From Cryptomeria japonica (Eukaryota; Streptophyta; Pinopsida; Cupressales; Cupressaceae), in assembly GCF_030272615.1 (NCBI RefSeq), contig NC_081408.1, positions 306,779,950 through 306,843,949 of the forward strand: a stretch of 64,000 nucleotides of DNA. The letters run 5' to 3'. Of this stretch, positions 1-12,453 are shown in pieces. Below the pieces are notes generated by a model. The model was not told the origin of the DNA, did no database searches, and was given only the letters and a program-made list of their open reading frames with translations. Both the position numbers and the translations under genes were made by a program. Numbering within the stretch: the stretch's first letter is position 1; each line of letters opens with the position of its first letter.

Positions 1-727
1 AAGAGGAGCTATCTTAAACAAACATAACATATTCTACCAAAAGAAAGGAAGGACAACAAGAATGCATATCATCCTCCTATTGCTAGGTGAAAGGGATTCT
101 TGATGAAGGATGACACACTTTTGACCCAATCTAAGGGGTAAATTTATGATAGATATACTTTTTCAATGAAGAAGAGGTTGCGGCCAAGGACTTACACCTC
201 TTGTATAAGAGAGAATCATTGAGAAAACAATAACTTCACACAAGGAATGACACCCGATCATTAACAAACACCACTCCACAAAGGCAAATCAAATCCTTAG
301 AGAGGAGAGAGAGGACGAGAAATCAATCATTGCCCCCCAAGTACAAGGACAATGAGAAGAATTACACGATCCTCTAAGGAGAGATCAAGCATAAGGAAAT
401 GCATAATGAATGAATGTTTAATGCAATAAAAGACATTAGTTTATGTAAAATGCATCTCAAAATAAGTGGCAATCTTCAAAGAGAGAGAGAGAGAAAGAAA
501 GATCACATATTCCCCTAAGGAGTGATTATTTATAAGATACATACATTTTAAAGAGAAGATATAAACACATGAAAAATGCAACCACTAAAAGGAAATAGTG
601 ATACATTAGATAGAAAGAGAGAGGGTGGAAAAGCCATCCTTGCCCCCCAAGCCAGAGGACAAAGAGGAAAAATACACATCTTCTTAGAGAGATGTTATTT
701 ATAAGAGAAATACCCTTTAAAACAAAT
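1..727. other. purine-rich non-coding DNA
   Basis: No coding region is supported here. The tract is rich in GA and AAG runs, including a short GA microsatellite near 479-495, with recurring phrases such as TTGCCCCCCAAG followed by AGAGGACAA near 330 and 641. These recurrences look like older, more diverged copies of the tandem repeat that follows. It probably belongs to the decayed outer retroelement locus. Confidence 0.5.
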
Positions 728-1230
728 AATAGGTCCCAACCAAGAAACAAACATGTGCTTACATGAGGATAACTCTATGCAAGAAAAGGACATCAAGTGA
801 TGAATAATACAACACAAAAGAAGAGATAATTTTCAAAGAGAAATGAAGAGGAAGAAGAAGGTTCACAAGATTTCTCTAAGGAGAGATTATTCATAAAAGA
901 TGCACCATCTCAAGCAAGAAATGGGTTCCGACCAAGGAAAAAACATGTGCTTGCATGAAGGATAAATCTATGCAAGAAAATGACATCAAGTGATGAATAT
1001 TACAACACAAAAGAAGAGATAATTTTAAAAGAGAAATGAAGAGGAAGAAGAAGGTTCATAAGAGTTCTCTAAGGAGAGATTATTCATAAAATATGCACCA
1101 TCTCAAGCAAGAAATAGGTTCCTATCAAGGAACAAACATGTGCTCGCATGAAGGATAATTCCATGCAAGAAATGATATCAATTTATGAATAATGCAATCT
1201 CAAAAAAAATAGTGAAACCTTAGGAAGAGA
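728..1230. repeat. tandem repeat, period about 191 bp
   Basis: Two full copies and a partial third lie head to tail. Each begins with a GGTTCC-like start, then AAACATGTGCTTGCATGA, CTATGCAAGAAAATGACATC, a block of GAAGAGGAAGAAGAAGG and AAGGAGAGATTATTCATAAA. The starts fall near 728, 921 and 1112. The third copy decays into an AAAAAAAATAG run. This could be a minisatellite in a retroelement leader or a young satellite seed. Confidence 0.7.
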
Positions 1231-1383
1231 GAAAGAGGGTAAATCATGTTGCTACCCCAAGATATTTAAAATTGAAGAAACACCACCACTAATGACAAAG
1301 AGCCCCCAATTAAGTTAACTACTTGTGTCATAGGGTGAGGAGAAACATGAGGGGAAAGGAATTCTAAGGCACTGCCTTTTCAC

Positions 1384-2239
1384 CTAGAAAGAGAGCAAGA
1401 TCTGTTGAAAATATAAGAGCGCAATCGTATTGTTCTTGAACAAATTCCTAATTTCTTTACACTTTCCAATAGAATGAGAACCTCCATGATTAAAAATACA
1501 ATATCCATTTCCTTCTTTATGTTTATTACTAAACTTCACAAAAAGAAAGACGACATTCTTATCATACTTCAATGTCCAAAAGATTCTAGTTGCTAATTTT
1601 TCTTGATCGTTAATAGATGTAGGTTTATTCTTTTGAGATTGAGGACAAGAGTTGTTATTAGAAGAGGAAGGATTGGCATCCATTTTAACTTTAACACTAT
1701 CGATAATTTATTTTATTGAATTTTGAAAACTGAGAAAATCATCGGCATGGTGATCATGGGTTTGATGAAATGAATAAAAAGGAGTTTTTGAAGAAGAATC
1801 TCTTTTGAGAGCACTAATGGCTTGTTGTTTTGCAAGATGATTTTTGAAGTCTTGAATCCTAAGGAGATCATCCATAGGAGATTTATTATCATTTCCTAGG
1901 CCTTATGTGGTTATTTGTGTAGGAGGGTTTATAGGGACTTGAATTCCTTGTTCAAACTTCCCAAGCTCATGTCCTCAAAAACCTTGTTTTGAAATTATGT
2001 TGAAGCCACTCGTATAAGAATATTTTAATTTAGAAGGCAGGGGAAAATTATAATAAATTTATTTGAAGTTTGTAGTGTAAGGATGTTTAGAAGGAATGAA
2101 AGGATTAGTGGATGAAGAAGGATTATCTTGTGGAGAAAGACTTTCCTATCTTTCTTCATGCATATCCTCTTTGGTAGATTGGGAAGGAAGATCCTTATCA
2201 TCTAAGACCTCATCTTTTCTTAATGTTATATCACGAGAG
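1384..2239 (-). pseudogene. decayed gag-like ORF, downstream half
   Basis: Read on the minus strand, this continues a reading frame from 41221-40656, with element I inserted between the halves. The last 99 codons (1683-1384) are open and hold a Cys/His cluster (CIFNHGGSHSIGKC), which resembles the short zinc-knuckle-like motif of some Ty3/gypsy gag proteins. The stretch just before is Ser/Asn/Gln/Lys-rich. Several stops occur between 2239 and 1684. It is probably the remains of the gag of the oldest element in the stack. The family is uncertain, and it could also be a captured host fragment. Confidence 0.45.
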
Positions 2240-2244
2240 ATATC

Positions 2245-3242
2245 TGTTGGAATCCAAGAACACTTGGGGGGGGGGGGGGGGGTGAATCAGTGTTCTACCG
2301 GTGAAACTAATTATGAACTTATTGCTTATGAACCAATTTATAGTAAATAAAATTAAAGTGCATAAACCTAATAGCACATAAAGAAGAAACACCATAACAC
2401 CAATTTTTATATGTGGAAAACCTGCAAAGGGAAAAATCACGGTGGGGTTGATACCCACAATATCTATATACTTGATGAAGGTATACAAATATTACATTGA
2501 GGGGATTGCACATGCAATCGGGCTCACTTCCCAAAGCTCACTGCTCAAATAGAAGTCTCACTGACCTACACAACATTACATAATGATTAAAAACAAAAAT
2601 GAACTCATAAGATGCATTTGACCATGCTGGATAAGTTTTGGTTTAAGTTATGTTAATCCTCTATGTGTACCAATTTACAGATACTCTATTCTACCTTGTT
2701 CTACTACCAGTTGAGGTTGCGCACGTGAAACTGCGCACAAAGGCTTCCTTTCACTGACCAAAAAGAATATATCAATTTCTGACTTATTCACAACCAAAAT
2801 TGCATTCCAACTCTCATTAAATCCATCGCTAAAAGATCTCCTTAAATACCCTTTTAACTTGTTGAAAATTTTGGCCTCAATGAAGAATTATAAACCTGTC
2901 GGTTGCCGGATCACAAGGTATATCATGCATAATCCCAATGACCATGTCTATCTTCACATGCTACCAAAAATTCCTTGAAAGAAATTATCGGGGTCACAAG
3001 ATATCTTAGTCGGGTCCTATACTTAATCGGGTTCCAAATACACGTTACCGGGACCAAGACTTAACCGATTGTAAAGCAAAGTGTATATATCAGTTGTGTG
3101 TAGTGAATACCGGTTGACCCAATCAAATAAAAATGATAAATCAATGAATTCTGATAGAAAATATTTGCACCTAAAGATGAGTTGCCATCAATGACAACCC
3201 TAAATGCCATTTTCCTTACCGGATGAGTGTCAATTGCCAACA
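2245..3242 (-). repeat. element I 3' LTR (left copy)
   Basis: The 998-bp LTR has ends TGTTGG and CCAACA and matches 39667-40650 over its whole length. It contains a run of 17 Gs at 2266-2282 where the other copy reads GAGAGAGGGGGA. This run sits in the conserved C-rich block (GATTCACCCCCC on the minus strand) close to the LTR end. Short ORFs here are by-products of the repeat. Confidence 0.9.
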
Positions 3243-3256
3243 ATCTCCCCCTTTGG
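3243..3256 (-). other. element I polypurine tract
   Basis: On the minus strand the sequence CCAAAGGGGGAGAT directly precedes the 3' LTR, the expected place for plus-strand DNA priming. An identical tract stands in the same position in element II (6922-6935). Confidence 0.8.
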
Positions 3257-3615
3257 CATTGATGGCAACACTCACGTGAAAAATGATGCCACCTCTGAAG
3301 CAGACTCTGAATCTGCTCCCCTTGAGCTATACACACCTACTATATACAACTGATATACTCTCCCTGAGTTATATACATTTTTCACTGTATTCCTCCCCCT
3401 TTGACATCAATGACAAAGCGAGGTGTCCACCAAAAATGTTGTATAAACATACACACATACCAATTCTATACAAGTTTCAAAATGTTAGCATACATAGTCT
3501 TCAAAAATTAGAAGTATTTGTTCCAACCTTCCTTAAGAGAGTCAAGAATGGTGGTGAATCCATTCAAGAGACTGGCATAATATTCAATTGCCTCTGATTT
3601 TGTGGGATCCTCCTT
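3257..3615. other. element I 3' untranslated region
   Basis: No supported coding is seen. The plus strand is rich in CTCCCC and TATACA phrases. A second CTCCCCCTTTGACATCAATGA-like phrase near 3393 echoes the polypurine tract, and the same doubling occurs in element II near 7075. Such doubled purine tracts could act as a secondary priming site. Confidence 0.5.
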
Positions 3616-5823
3616 CTACATGTTAGATATGAATTCAGTCTTATGAAATAATAAGTTATCCAACCAGGGACCTATGAAATTCCATAGCTCAGTTGATCGC
3701 TTTATTATGTTGTCCCTTTCCTTCTCTAATCTCAAAATTTGATCCATGACCACCAAAATTGGAGCATCTAAATAACTTTTTAGGTTCACTGTCGGGTTAT
3801 AAGAATTAGAAATTTGAATCATATTACCTTTATAATTTGATATTTGCTTGTCTATGGAGGTTGTAAGCTTTGAAAAATCTAGACAAGTCTTGTAAACTTT
3901 TCCTCCTTCCACCAGTGTTGAATCAATGGATTGTAAGCAAATTTGAAGTTTACCCTTCTCAAATACAATCATTTGCAAAAATGTCTATTTTCAGGCCTCT
4001 ACAAATTTGTTCTTTGCCTCAGTTATTGAAAGTTTTACCAAATAATAATAATGATTAGGAATCAAATCAATGATCTCATATAATTTACCGGATGAGCTTG
4101 CACTCTCTTGTGCCTAGAAATTAGGTACTAGCCAATTCAAAACTTCAAAAGTGTTCTTGATCAGCTCTTTGTCTTTACATTCTGCCTGGGCCAACTCTTG
4201 AGTAGCTTGTGCTTGAAGTGCTGCAAAGGCCAAAATTTTCTCTACTGGAGTCTCATGTGATAAGTCTTGTCAAAACTGATAGAAAATCTTGAGTAGCTTG
4301 TGCTTGAAGTGCTGCAAAGGCCAAAATTTTCTCTACCGGAGTCTCATGTGATAAGTCTTGTCAAAACTGATAGAAAATTGTGACAAATTTCCTTTGGCTA
4401 AGGATGAAGTGTCAATTGCCAAGCCGGAAGAAAATTCCATCACAGTTTCTTTAACTTTTTATGTCGGAGATGTATCCACTGAATCCTTTACTTCCTGCGC
4501 ACAGGTGGCTTCGCCACTTGGTGCCTTATCCCATTCTTGTATATCCTCAACAACCTTATTGTCTGTATTCTCCTCCTTATCAATATTAACCTCTATATCT
4601 TGTACATTATCTATCGGGGTATCCTCTACTACAAAATTGGACTCACTAGTTAGTACAGTAGTAGCCAGTGGAGAGCTAGTTGGTGGATCAGTATTTACAT
4701 TTTGTTCCTTTGTTTCTGGCTGTTACTTGTCCCCTGGTAATTGAATATTTTGTGACTGAACAAAACTGGGGCTCAACTCATATCCTAAAATCAAAAGAAT
4801 TCTGACCCAAATATCTATGGTCTCCTTCTGGATTTCCTCAAATCTTTTTAATATTAAATTATTTATTCGATGCTTTACATTGAATTATGATGAACCTGTT
4901 TTATTAATTAAATCTGTTATCTCTGGATGGGTTATTGACGGAAAAAGATTGACTAATTTTGTCTCTTTTATTTGCTGGTCCAGAGTTTGAGCATGTAATT
5001 TTCTTGCCTCTAATTTATTATATAGCTCCTTAGCCAAAATTTTCTCTAACTCAATCAATGCTCTACTGAAAGAAACAAGGTATAAAAGAATAGCTTCCTC
5101 TAACTGCTTCTTATCCTTCTCATCAAATTCATCAAATAATGTTGAAATATTGTCCAAATTACCATCATTAATTATTTGCTCAATAATGTCTTGAGCATCT
5201 AATTTCTTCTTATCGGTTCTCTTCTTGGCTTCCGATTTAGACTGATCATCAGACTTTGACTTGCATTTATGTGCAATGGTGATCTTAGGTGTCTCCTAGG
5301 GAGGCTCCTTAGCTAGTTCTTTCTTCTTCTCTTCCTTCTTCTCCCTTACCACCCTTGAAAAATGTCTTTCATCTTTGAAGTTTTCTTGATTTCTTCATCT
5401 AATTCAGTCTCCTCTAAAGAAACTGTCATATACTACCTAGCCACCTTTTTTTCTCTTAACTGATTCAACTAGCTTAGGACTAGCAGGCTCACCTGATGAT
5501 GCTTTTGGTTACTTGGAAGTCTCTGTAGATACCAAGACCACATTGAGAGTGGCCTAAGCTACCTCTTTAGCTTCCCTCTCTTCCTTCATTTTCTATTTCA
5601 TTTCTTCTTTCCTTCGGGCTTCAAAGATTTTAACCTTTTATTCAACTTTAGCCCTATCATGACCTTCACTTATTAAAGTCTCTGCTGCAACCTTGGTCAT
5701 TTTTCTTCTAATTGTTGGTGCAACCTATTCTTGGTGAACCTTTAACCCTTTCTCTTGGGTTGTGCCAATTTTCTCTTCTTTTTCATTGACTGGTGCCTGC
5801 AGTAGATGTTGTGCATAAGCATC
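3616..5823 (-). pseudogene. element I ORF2, C-terminal part
   Basis: This is the downstream half of a long ORF whose upstream half lies at 37034-38220. It has several stops and at least one frameshift. The upstream part is Lys/Glu-rich (5700-5200), followed by a predicted helical block (about 5157-4885) containing FDEFDEKDKKQLEEAIL. An acidic Thr/Ser/Asp-rich linker comes next, and the end is a helical segment (3978-3616). The FDEFDEKDKK block matches FDSFDEDQKEH in element II, so the protein is shared by the family. I recognise no enzyme motif, and its function is unknown. Confidence 0.6.
4197..4378. repeat. 91-bp tandem duplication in ORF2
   Basis: Two adjacent copies of a 91-bp unit (starting CTTGAGTAGCTTGTGCTTGA) differ by only about one or two bases. 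The period is not a multiple of three, so the duplication itself breaks the reading frame. The high identity marks it as recent compared with the surrounding decay. An assembly artefact is possible. Confidence 0.9.
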
Positions 5824-5828
5824 CAGTG

Positions 5829-6921
5829 TGGTAGACTTATAAAGCAATAAGAGGGGAGGGTGAATCAGTGACAGGAAAAACAATACCACTTTAAACACTG
5901 ACCGGTAGAGATACTTAACAAGTTTACTAAACACTATGCATGCAATCCAAAATGATATTAAAGCATCCACAATAAGTAAAATATCCACCATAACACAAGT
6001 GTTTATACATGGAAAACCCAAATGGGAAAAAACATGGTGAGATGGAACTCACAAGTTAAATATCTGCAATAATAGGTAACTGACCGATTAAGGTCTACAA
6101 AAGTTATTTGCTAGGAGCAAATCCTGTTAAAGATCCCAAAGCTCTGTTAGGAGCTATACCCTATTAGGAGTAACCTCAGTAGAGGATTTTTGAATCCAAA
6201 CTAATGGATCCCCTTGTTAGAGGATTTATACAATGAATTTTGTTAGAGCTTACCCGATTAGGGGATTTGACTATTGTAGTGATTAGAAAACAACAAGTGG
6301 TGTGATCTAGAAGTAGCACAACTTTTTTGATTAGATCCTCTTATGCTCACTCAAAGCTACATCACCAATTTCATCACCAACATATTTTGAAATGCCTTCA
6401 ACTTTTATCTTGCACCATACCATATCATAAAAATTGTTCATCATAATGTCATTATATAGACATTAGATTTCATGTCGGCTTAGAAATCATATCACAATTT
6501 CCTAGGTGCAATGTATCTGGACAATCAAACATAACTCATCACAAATTGCTGCCAAATTTGTCGGTTAGGGGCAACTCATCACACAATCAATGAATATCGG
6601 TTGGAACACCTATACCAGTTTGGAGTTAACCACTATCAACATGTAAACCGATTGTCCTACATTTGCTTCTTTGATGATTTATGTTGAATCTCCAAGTTTG
6701 TGTCAAGTCATTTCTGCATATACCAATTGTCTACATTACTGGTTAGACACCATCTAAAACCATTATAAACTAAACATCAATACCGGTTGCAATACAAGTA
6801 ACTTTATAAGTAATATCGGTTTGTCTTCACTAATATGACAATGTGAAGATGTGTGTGTGTGTACATATTCCATTAATGACAACACATGAGGTCATCTATT
6901 ACAATCATCATCAAGCCAACA
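5829..6921 (-). repeat. element II 3' LTR (left copy)
   Basis: The 1093-bp LTR has ends TGGTAGACTT and GCCAACA. It matches 12178-12453 joined to 36198-37028. On the minus strand the second half carries repeated phrases such as CCTCTAACAAGG and TCCTAACAGAG, then CCCATTTGGGTTTTCCATG and a C-rich block (GATTCACCCTCCCC). The same order of motifs occurs in the copia LTR at 43979-45004. Confidence 0.9.
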
Positions 6922-6935
6922 ATCTCCCCCTTTGG
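6922..6935 (-). other. element II polypurine tract
   Basis: CCAAAGGGGGAGAT on the minus strand directly abuts the 3' LTR and is identical to the element I tract. This supports both the strand assignment and the family relationship. Confidence 0.8.
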
Positions 6936-7199
6936 CATTGATGGCAACACTTAGAAAATTTTCAACTTTACAACTAAGTGTGCCTCAAAAAAAATAATGT
7001 ACAACAAACATATTTCAACTTCCCCTTAATAATACATACATACAAAATTTTACAACACACATACATATTTCTACTCCCCCTTTGACAATAATGCCAAATT
7101 GAAAAGTAAAATATATATATATATATATACATAGAAAAATTTGCATCAAAAGTTTACATATACAAAAACTTAAAAGTCTGTATTAAGGAGTGTTCACTG
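6936..7199. other. element II 3' untranslated region
   Basis: No supported coding is seen. It contains a second polypurine-like phrase (near 7073-7095 on the plus strand, CTCCCCCTTTGACAATAATG) and an AT microsatellite of about 19 bp at 7111-7129. Confidence 0.5.
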
Positions 7200-10100
7200 C
7201 AATTCTCAAGAAAATGTCACTGAAAGTAAGCTTAATTTGAGAAAATTTATTTTCCCATGTTTCCAGTAAGGTTTCAGTGATCTCTATGGTGGTCATGGCC
7301 TGTGCAGAAAATTATTCCATTGCATCAACTGTACTCATCTTTGGAGTAGCCAAAACCACTTATGCATTCATATAAGCTCCTTGCAGGATGTCCATGTTAG
7401 GTGTTACTAATTTCTTTAACTCCTTCATGGATTGGAGTCTCTTTACCTATTCAAAATCATACATCTAATCTATTTTGCAAATCATCAACCGTTTTGCCAA
7501 AAATTAAGGTTGAATCATGTAAAGGTATGTAGGTATTACATATCTTTTCTAGTTCATGTTTAGTCTCTGTGCGCCTCTGCATTAAATCGGTATAGAAAAA
7601 TGAAACATTGGATGTATAGGCTATAATTGTGCCTCATGTCTCAATAGCTTTTCTCAAAAGATCTTTGTTTAGGGATAAAGCAATCTTCCATGTATCAATA
7701 TCTTTCATTATATGTTCACCTCTTTTCTTCCTGTGATTTTTCTCAGCAAAAGTCTAAGTTGCTTCTTCAAGGGACTTGAGTTGGTCAAAGGCATTAGCAA
7801 CCAACTGGCCAAGCTTGCTAATAGGAGTTGACAAGTTCCCTACAACAGTCTCTGATAGAAGACTGGACAAAATCTCCACATCAGTTTGGATAATTTTTGC
7901 TTCCTTCCTCTATTCCTTAAGTCTCTTCTTCTTATCTCTGGATTGCATCACAATTGCAATCTCCATTAGTTCTGATGCACTCATATTCTCTACATCTATA
8001 GGCCCTTTTATGCCTAATGAGTCATCATCATCATCATTTTGTTGCTTGACTAATGCCTTTTCTTGTTCAATAGATTTCTTCTCCTTAGATTTCTCTTGCT
8101 CTTCTTTCTTTTCTAGTTCAGAGGGATTTTCTTCAGCTTTTTCTATAGGTTTCTCCTGAATAGCATGTGAAACCGGTGGTAGTTGAGTTTTCATTTGTTG
8201 ATCTTTTACCAGTGGGGGTGCAACATCCACACTAGGTTTAATTACTGGTACTTCAACTGCTTCAACCTGTGAAATAGTAATAACCAGTGGCTCCTTATCT
8301 AGTTCAATAATATTCCTAGATAGATCAATAGTATCATGCATGTCATCAACAAAGATCACTGATTGGTAAGTAGTGTCATCCTTTTTCTTCATAGGATAAA
8401 CAATATCAGCTTGCACTATTTCTTCCTCATCCATCTCTGGTCGTTCCACAGTCTCTTATTCATTAGTCCATTGGGACTCTATTTGTTTACACATCCTCTG
8501 AATATTCCTTGCTATCTAAAGAGTCTCAACTTCAACAGATTGCACCTTTCCACTTATTAACTTTAATCTTCTTGATTTGAAAAGAAATTTTCCTTTGTAA
8601 TTATCAACCAATGCAATTATTTCATCTCTCGACAAATCAGAAAAATATTGTATCAATAATTTATTGATCTTTCTCCATAGCCTCTTCCCACTTATTTAAA
8701 ATAATAGAATATGAAGAATCAGAAATTTCATCCTTAAGATCATGAGGTAATCGATTATATTGACACAAATGGTTGATTTTCTTTTGAACAATGTGTTCCT
8801 TCTGATCTTCATCAAATGAATCAAAATATTCTTTAACATTATCAAACCTATTCCTCCCTAATGTTTTTACCATTCTTTCAAAATTAGACATGTGTTTGTA
8901 AGACAAAGCTTTAATGGGGATACCCTGCTAAGAGGTGTCTTCAACTGGTTTTTTTTTCTTATCAGTTGCCTTCACTTTCTTTGGCTCCTCCTTAGTGTCA
9001 GTATCATCAAATTTTGCTTGAAGAATCAGTTGTCAGTCTCTCTTCTTGATTGCAGCCTACTTCTTTATATATACCTTAGGTGTCAGTTCCTTCATAACTT
9101 GGACACTTCATGTCACTCTTGTACTTGTTGACACTGGAGGTGCTTGCTCGGCCTTCTTCTTTCCTTTACCACTACTAGGTTGAGCACTACTAGTTTCAGT
9201 TTCCGCAGTTTGCTCCTCAAATGTACCAAGTTTTTTCTTCTTCTTGTTCACTAGAGATGCCAAAAGGTTATTAGCATAATTGATCAATAAGTGATAATTG
9301 ACTTAATATCTCATGTCTTCCATTTCATCCTCTCTAGGTTTGATGGCTTCCATGAGACAGAAATCAGTGGTGACTATGAAAATGATGTCCTTAGCAATGT
9401 TTTTTACCATGTCTTCAGGTAGCCTTACCCTCATACTCATTTTCTTTTGAAGTTCATTGAAGTACCTATTCATTGCAGCAAACAAAGTGTTCTTAATGGC
9501 CTTAATATTGTTCTTGATATGGGCAGTTACCGGTAGGTCTTTTGACCATTCAATGTCACCAATTCCTAGTAGGAAATTCTGAAAGTAAAAGAATAACCAA
9601 TCAATAACTCACCAAATTTGAACTTCTGGTTGTTTTCCTTCTTAATTGACTATAGATTCAACATCAATTGACTTCTTATGGCCTCACATAGGTCATAATC
9701 TACGTTCTCAGCAATCATTCTATAGGTTGTATGCACTGCTGCAGATGGCACACTGTTCATTCTACTGGAATAAAATATCATGTAGCCTATAGCCATGGTA
9801 GTCAATCTAACTGTTGGGTCCTTAATGTTATTAATAAAAAATGCACACCCATCAGAAGTAGACTGAGTTAATGTCGTTACAGTCTCTTTAGAAATTCGCC
9901 TTAGCTTGGGAACTTCATCAGTTTGCCAAAAACTAGTCACAGCATGGATAGCTTCCTTAGTTATAGTATGTGGTCTTTCCAGATACATATTTTCACCATG
10001 AACTCAACTAAGAATGATTTTGATATGTTCCTCTTCAAAATCCTCAAGAAAATAAGTTGCATTGTGAAAACCCTTCTCATAAACCCTAATATATTTAGGT

Positions 10101-10327
10101 TTGATCTTTCCACTCTTATCACACAGGGATTTCAATTGAGAGTATATTGACAATGATCCTAAATCTTCGATTTTACAATCAATATAACTAGACAAATCAC
10201 CTGTTACGATAACATCATCAAGAACTTGAGATAAAGCATTGTAAGACACTATTTGTTTAGATTCCATAACCTCCATAGGTTCTGATGTGATCATAAGTCT
10301 CTCTACTTGCTTAGATGATGAATCCAT
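7200..10327 (-). pseudogene. element II ORF2, unknown protein
   Basis: This long decayed ORF (about 1000 codons) has scattered stops. It starts MDSSSKQVERL at 10327, followed by VLDDV and YIDCKIEDLG, which matches LLDDL and YIHCDIKELG in element I. The block ending ENVDYDLCEAIRSQLMLNL (about 9988-9650) matches EDAHYDLCSVMMKELMTNL there. Downstream are a FDSFDEDQKEH helical block (8906-8661), a Glu/Lys-rich charged region (8449-7910) and a helical tail. I see no catalytic motif. Conservation between two insertions suggests that the protein matters to the family, for example as a structural or packaging factor, but this is inference. Confidence 0.65.
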
Positions 10328-10956
10328 TATGATAAACTTGATTTGAAAGGGATTTACAAAGAAATACCTTAATTTTCCTGCACTACCTTGGTTTTCAATT
10401 GATTACACAAATGCACACCAGTTTCACCTTCTTTGATCTTTGTATCAGCTTCAATCATGCAATTCATAGCACAAATTCTTCCACAACCAGCTAGCAATTC
10501 CCTTTTCGCTCTGCAAGGGCTCAAGAATTCTGTTTTGAATGCATATAGGGTAAAAATAACATAGTAAAACTCGCTTTTATAATCTTTACCTACTGCATTA
10601 ATTGCTCGACTGATAGAGTTACTAACCCTAATACACCACTTGACAATACATACAATATTAATAGGTGTAAAACCGGTTGACAAACTTTCAAAAAACTGAT
10701 AGACAAAGATATCAATATTTCTCACGAAATAACTCAAAAATGCAAACTTTCTTACCACTCATCTTTCAAGGGGTCCAGAAGTAGATTTACCGCTACGCTT
10801 CCCTTAGCCCTGTTGAAAGGCTTAATTTATCAGTGCAGGATTCTCCACATTGGGTGAAGGATTAGATTCTTCTGCAGACATATCATCACTCTTCTTTTTC
10901 CAGATTCGGTTCATCTCTTCTCTGGTTTCCACAACATTTACCTTCTGCTTACTCTT
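10328..10956 (-). other. element II gag-ORF2 interval
   Basis: A 129-codon open stretch on the minus strand (10758-10369) includes a Cys-rich part (CGRICAMNCMIEAD). I cannot match it to element I, whose corresponding interval (38221-38486) shows no similar peptide. It may be a lineage-specific insertion or chance. It is left unassigned. Confidence 0.35.
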
Positions 10957-12115
10957 CTAGTCTATAGAATGATTAACCGATTTATTCTTTATGGTTCTAC
11001 AGAACTTCGCCATGTGTCTCAGTTTGTGACAATGATAGCAGGCCATTCTAGATGATCTCCAAGGTCTTGCGTTGCCTCTTCCAGTTCTCCTTCTATAATT
11101 CATAGCCACATGACCATAATTGTTACAAATGGTGCAAATGACATTAGTTACCTTTTCCATCTCAAATAGACTAATTCGGTTGACATAGGGTTTCTTCCAA
11201 TTCATGTTTCACCGGTTGTCATAGATTCTCCTTTTGTTACCATTTGGTCTTGGATTCATGTGAAGTACTGGATTATTAGCTCCATATCTGCATTCAACTG
11301 ATCTATATCCATACATGTTGCATGTAAAACAATGACCTTCAAATCTCCTAGATACATACCTAGTATTTGCATTGTAGCCTGTATTCTCATTGTGTCTCTT
11401 TCTACACATTTGCAGTATGTCCAGATTTATGATAGACAAAGCAAACAAGTTTAAAAAATTTCTTATCGGTAGGCTTGTTAGCCTTAGGAGCAATTCTTTC
11501 CTTGCGAATGTTGCTCTTTGTACCAGAAGACTCTCCTTTCTTAGATGTATTAAAGCCTAGTCCAGATGTATCACCTTCCATCCTTTGAGATTGGATCTGC
11601 TCATCCAACATAGAAGAACTTTTATTGAACTTTTCTAGCTTTCCATTAGCCTCAGTGAGCTCTCTAGTAAGATCTTCATTGTGTTTTGTTTGAGTCTCTC
11701 TTAGGGATGTTGCAATTTCAAGATCTAGCTGCAAAGCCTCTTTTTCTTCTTTTTTGCATGCCAATGCTCATGCAAAGTTTCATTCTCTTGTTTGATCTTA
11801 GCAATCTCATGATCTCTTTCTTTGATTAGCTCTTTAGCTGCCCTCCTAGCTTCCAGCTCTTGAATCATGCGGATAGTTAGGGCTTCTAACTCTCTTCTCA
11901 GATTTAGCTTCTCACCGTTCATTTTTTTCAACTTCTTCAACTAATGCATCAATTTTAGCTTCGCCTGAAGAACTATTATCAGATATCTCTAATAGTTATT
12001 CAATCATCTCTCTCCTTTTGACTTGTGAAGCTTTGAATCTGACCCTTAGGGTTTCAAGCTCTTCCCTGGTAGCATCAAGCATTATAGCCATCTCAAAGTA
12101 GCCCATATCCCCCAT
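10957..12115 (-). pseudogene. element II gag-like CDS with CCHC knuckles
   Basis: The start ATG (MGDMGYFEMAIMLDATREEL) is about 50 bases past the primer site. The N-terminal half is a long Glu/Lys/Arg coiled coil (about 12115-11600), and a Ser/Lys-rich linker follows. The C-terminal half carries four zinc-knuckle positions. One is intact (CYHCHKLRHMAKFC, C-x2-C-x4-H-x4-C), while three have lost one ligand each (for example CTICNNYGHVAMNY and CFTCNMYGYRSVEC). Several stops and frame changes interrupt it. By analogy it is a nucleocapsid protein. It lacks a recognisable copia gag (UBN2) core, replaced here by the coiled coil. Confidence 0.7.
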
Positions 12116-12162
12116 GGTGGCTTTAGGGTTTCCTTCCAAGCGATTAAGCCTTAAATAAGTTT

Positions 12163-12176
12163 GGCTCTAATACCAA
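12163..12176 (-). other. element II primer-binding site
   Basis: TGGTATTAGAGCC on the minus strand follows the 5' LTR after a two-base gap. It matches the TGGTATCAGAGC complement of the 3' end of plant initiator methionine tRNA with one difference. This priming class is typical of Ty1/copia. Confidence 0.85.
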
Positions 12177-12177
12177 T

Positions 12178-12453
12178 TGATAGACTTATAAATCCTGAGA
12201 GGGGGGTGAATCAGTGACAACAAAAACAATACCACTTTAAACACTAACTGATAGAGATACTTAACAAGTTTACTAAACACTATGCATGCAATCCAAAATG
12301 ATATTAAAGCATCCACAATAAGTAAAACCTCCACCATAACACAAGTGTTTATACGTGAAAAACCCAAATGGGAAAAACCATGGTGAGATGGAACTCACAA
12401 GTTGACTATCTGTAGCAACAGGTAATTGACTAGTTAAAGTCTACAAAAGTTCT
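12178..12453 (-). repeat. element II 5' LTR, proximal part
   Basis: This 276-bp part of the 5' LTR is cut off by element III. Starting TGATAGACTTATAA, it aligns with the first part of the LTR at 5829. Its last five bases (gttct, 12449-12453) are duplicated at 36193-36197 by the element III insertion. Confidence 0.9.

Noticed and set aside
2231-2534. Overlapping minus-strand ORFs resembling membrane proteins
   Set aside because: They are LTR sequence, repeated at 39659-39859. The hydrophobic look comes from T-rich DNA.
5725-6021. Minus-strand ORF of 98 codons with hydrophobic stretch
   Set aside because: It crosses the junction of element I ORF2 and the element II LTR, and its hydrophobic part is LTR sequence seen again at 12167-12367.
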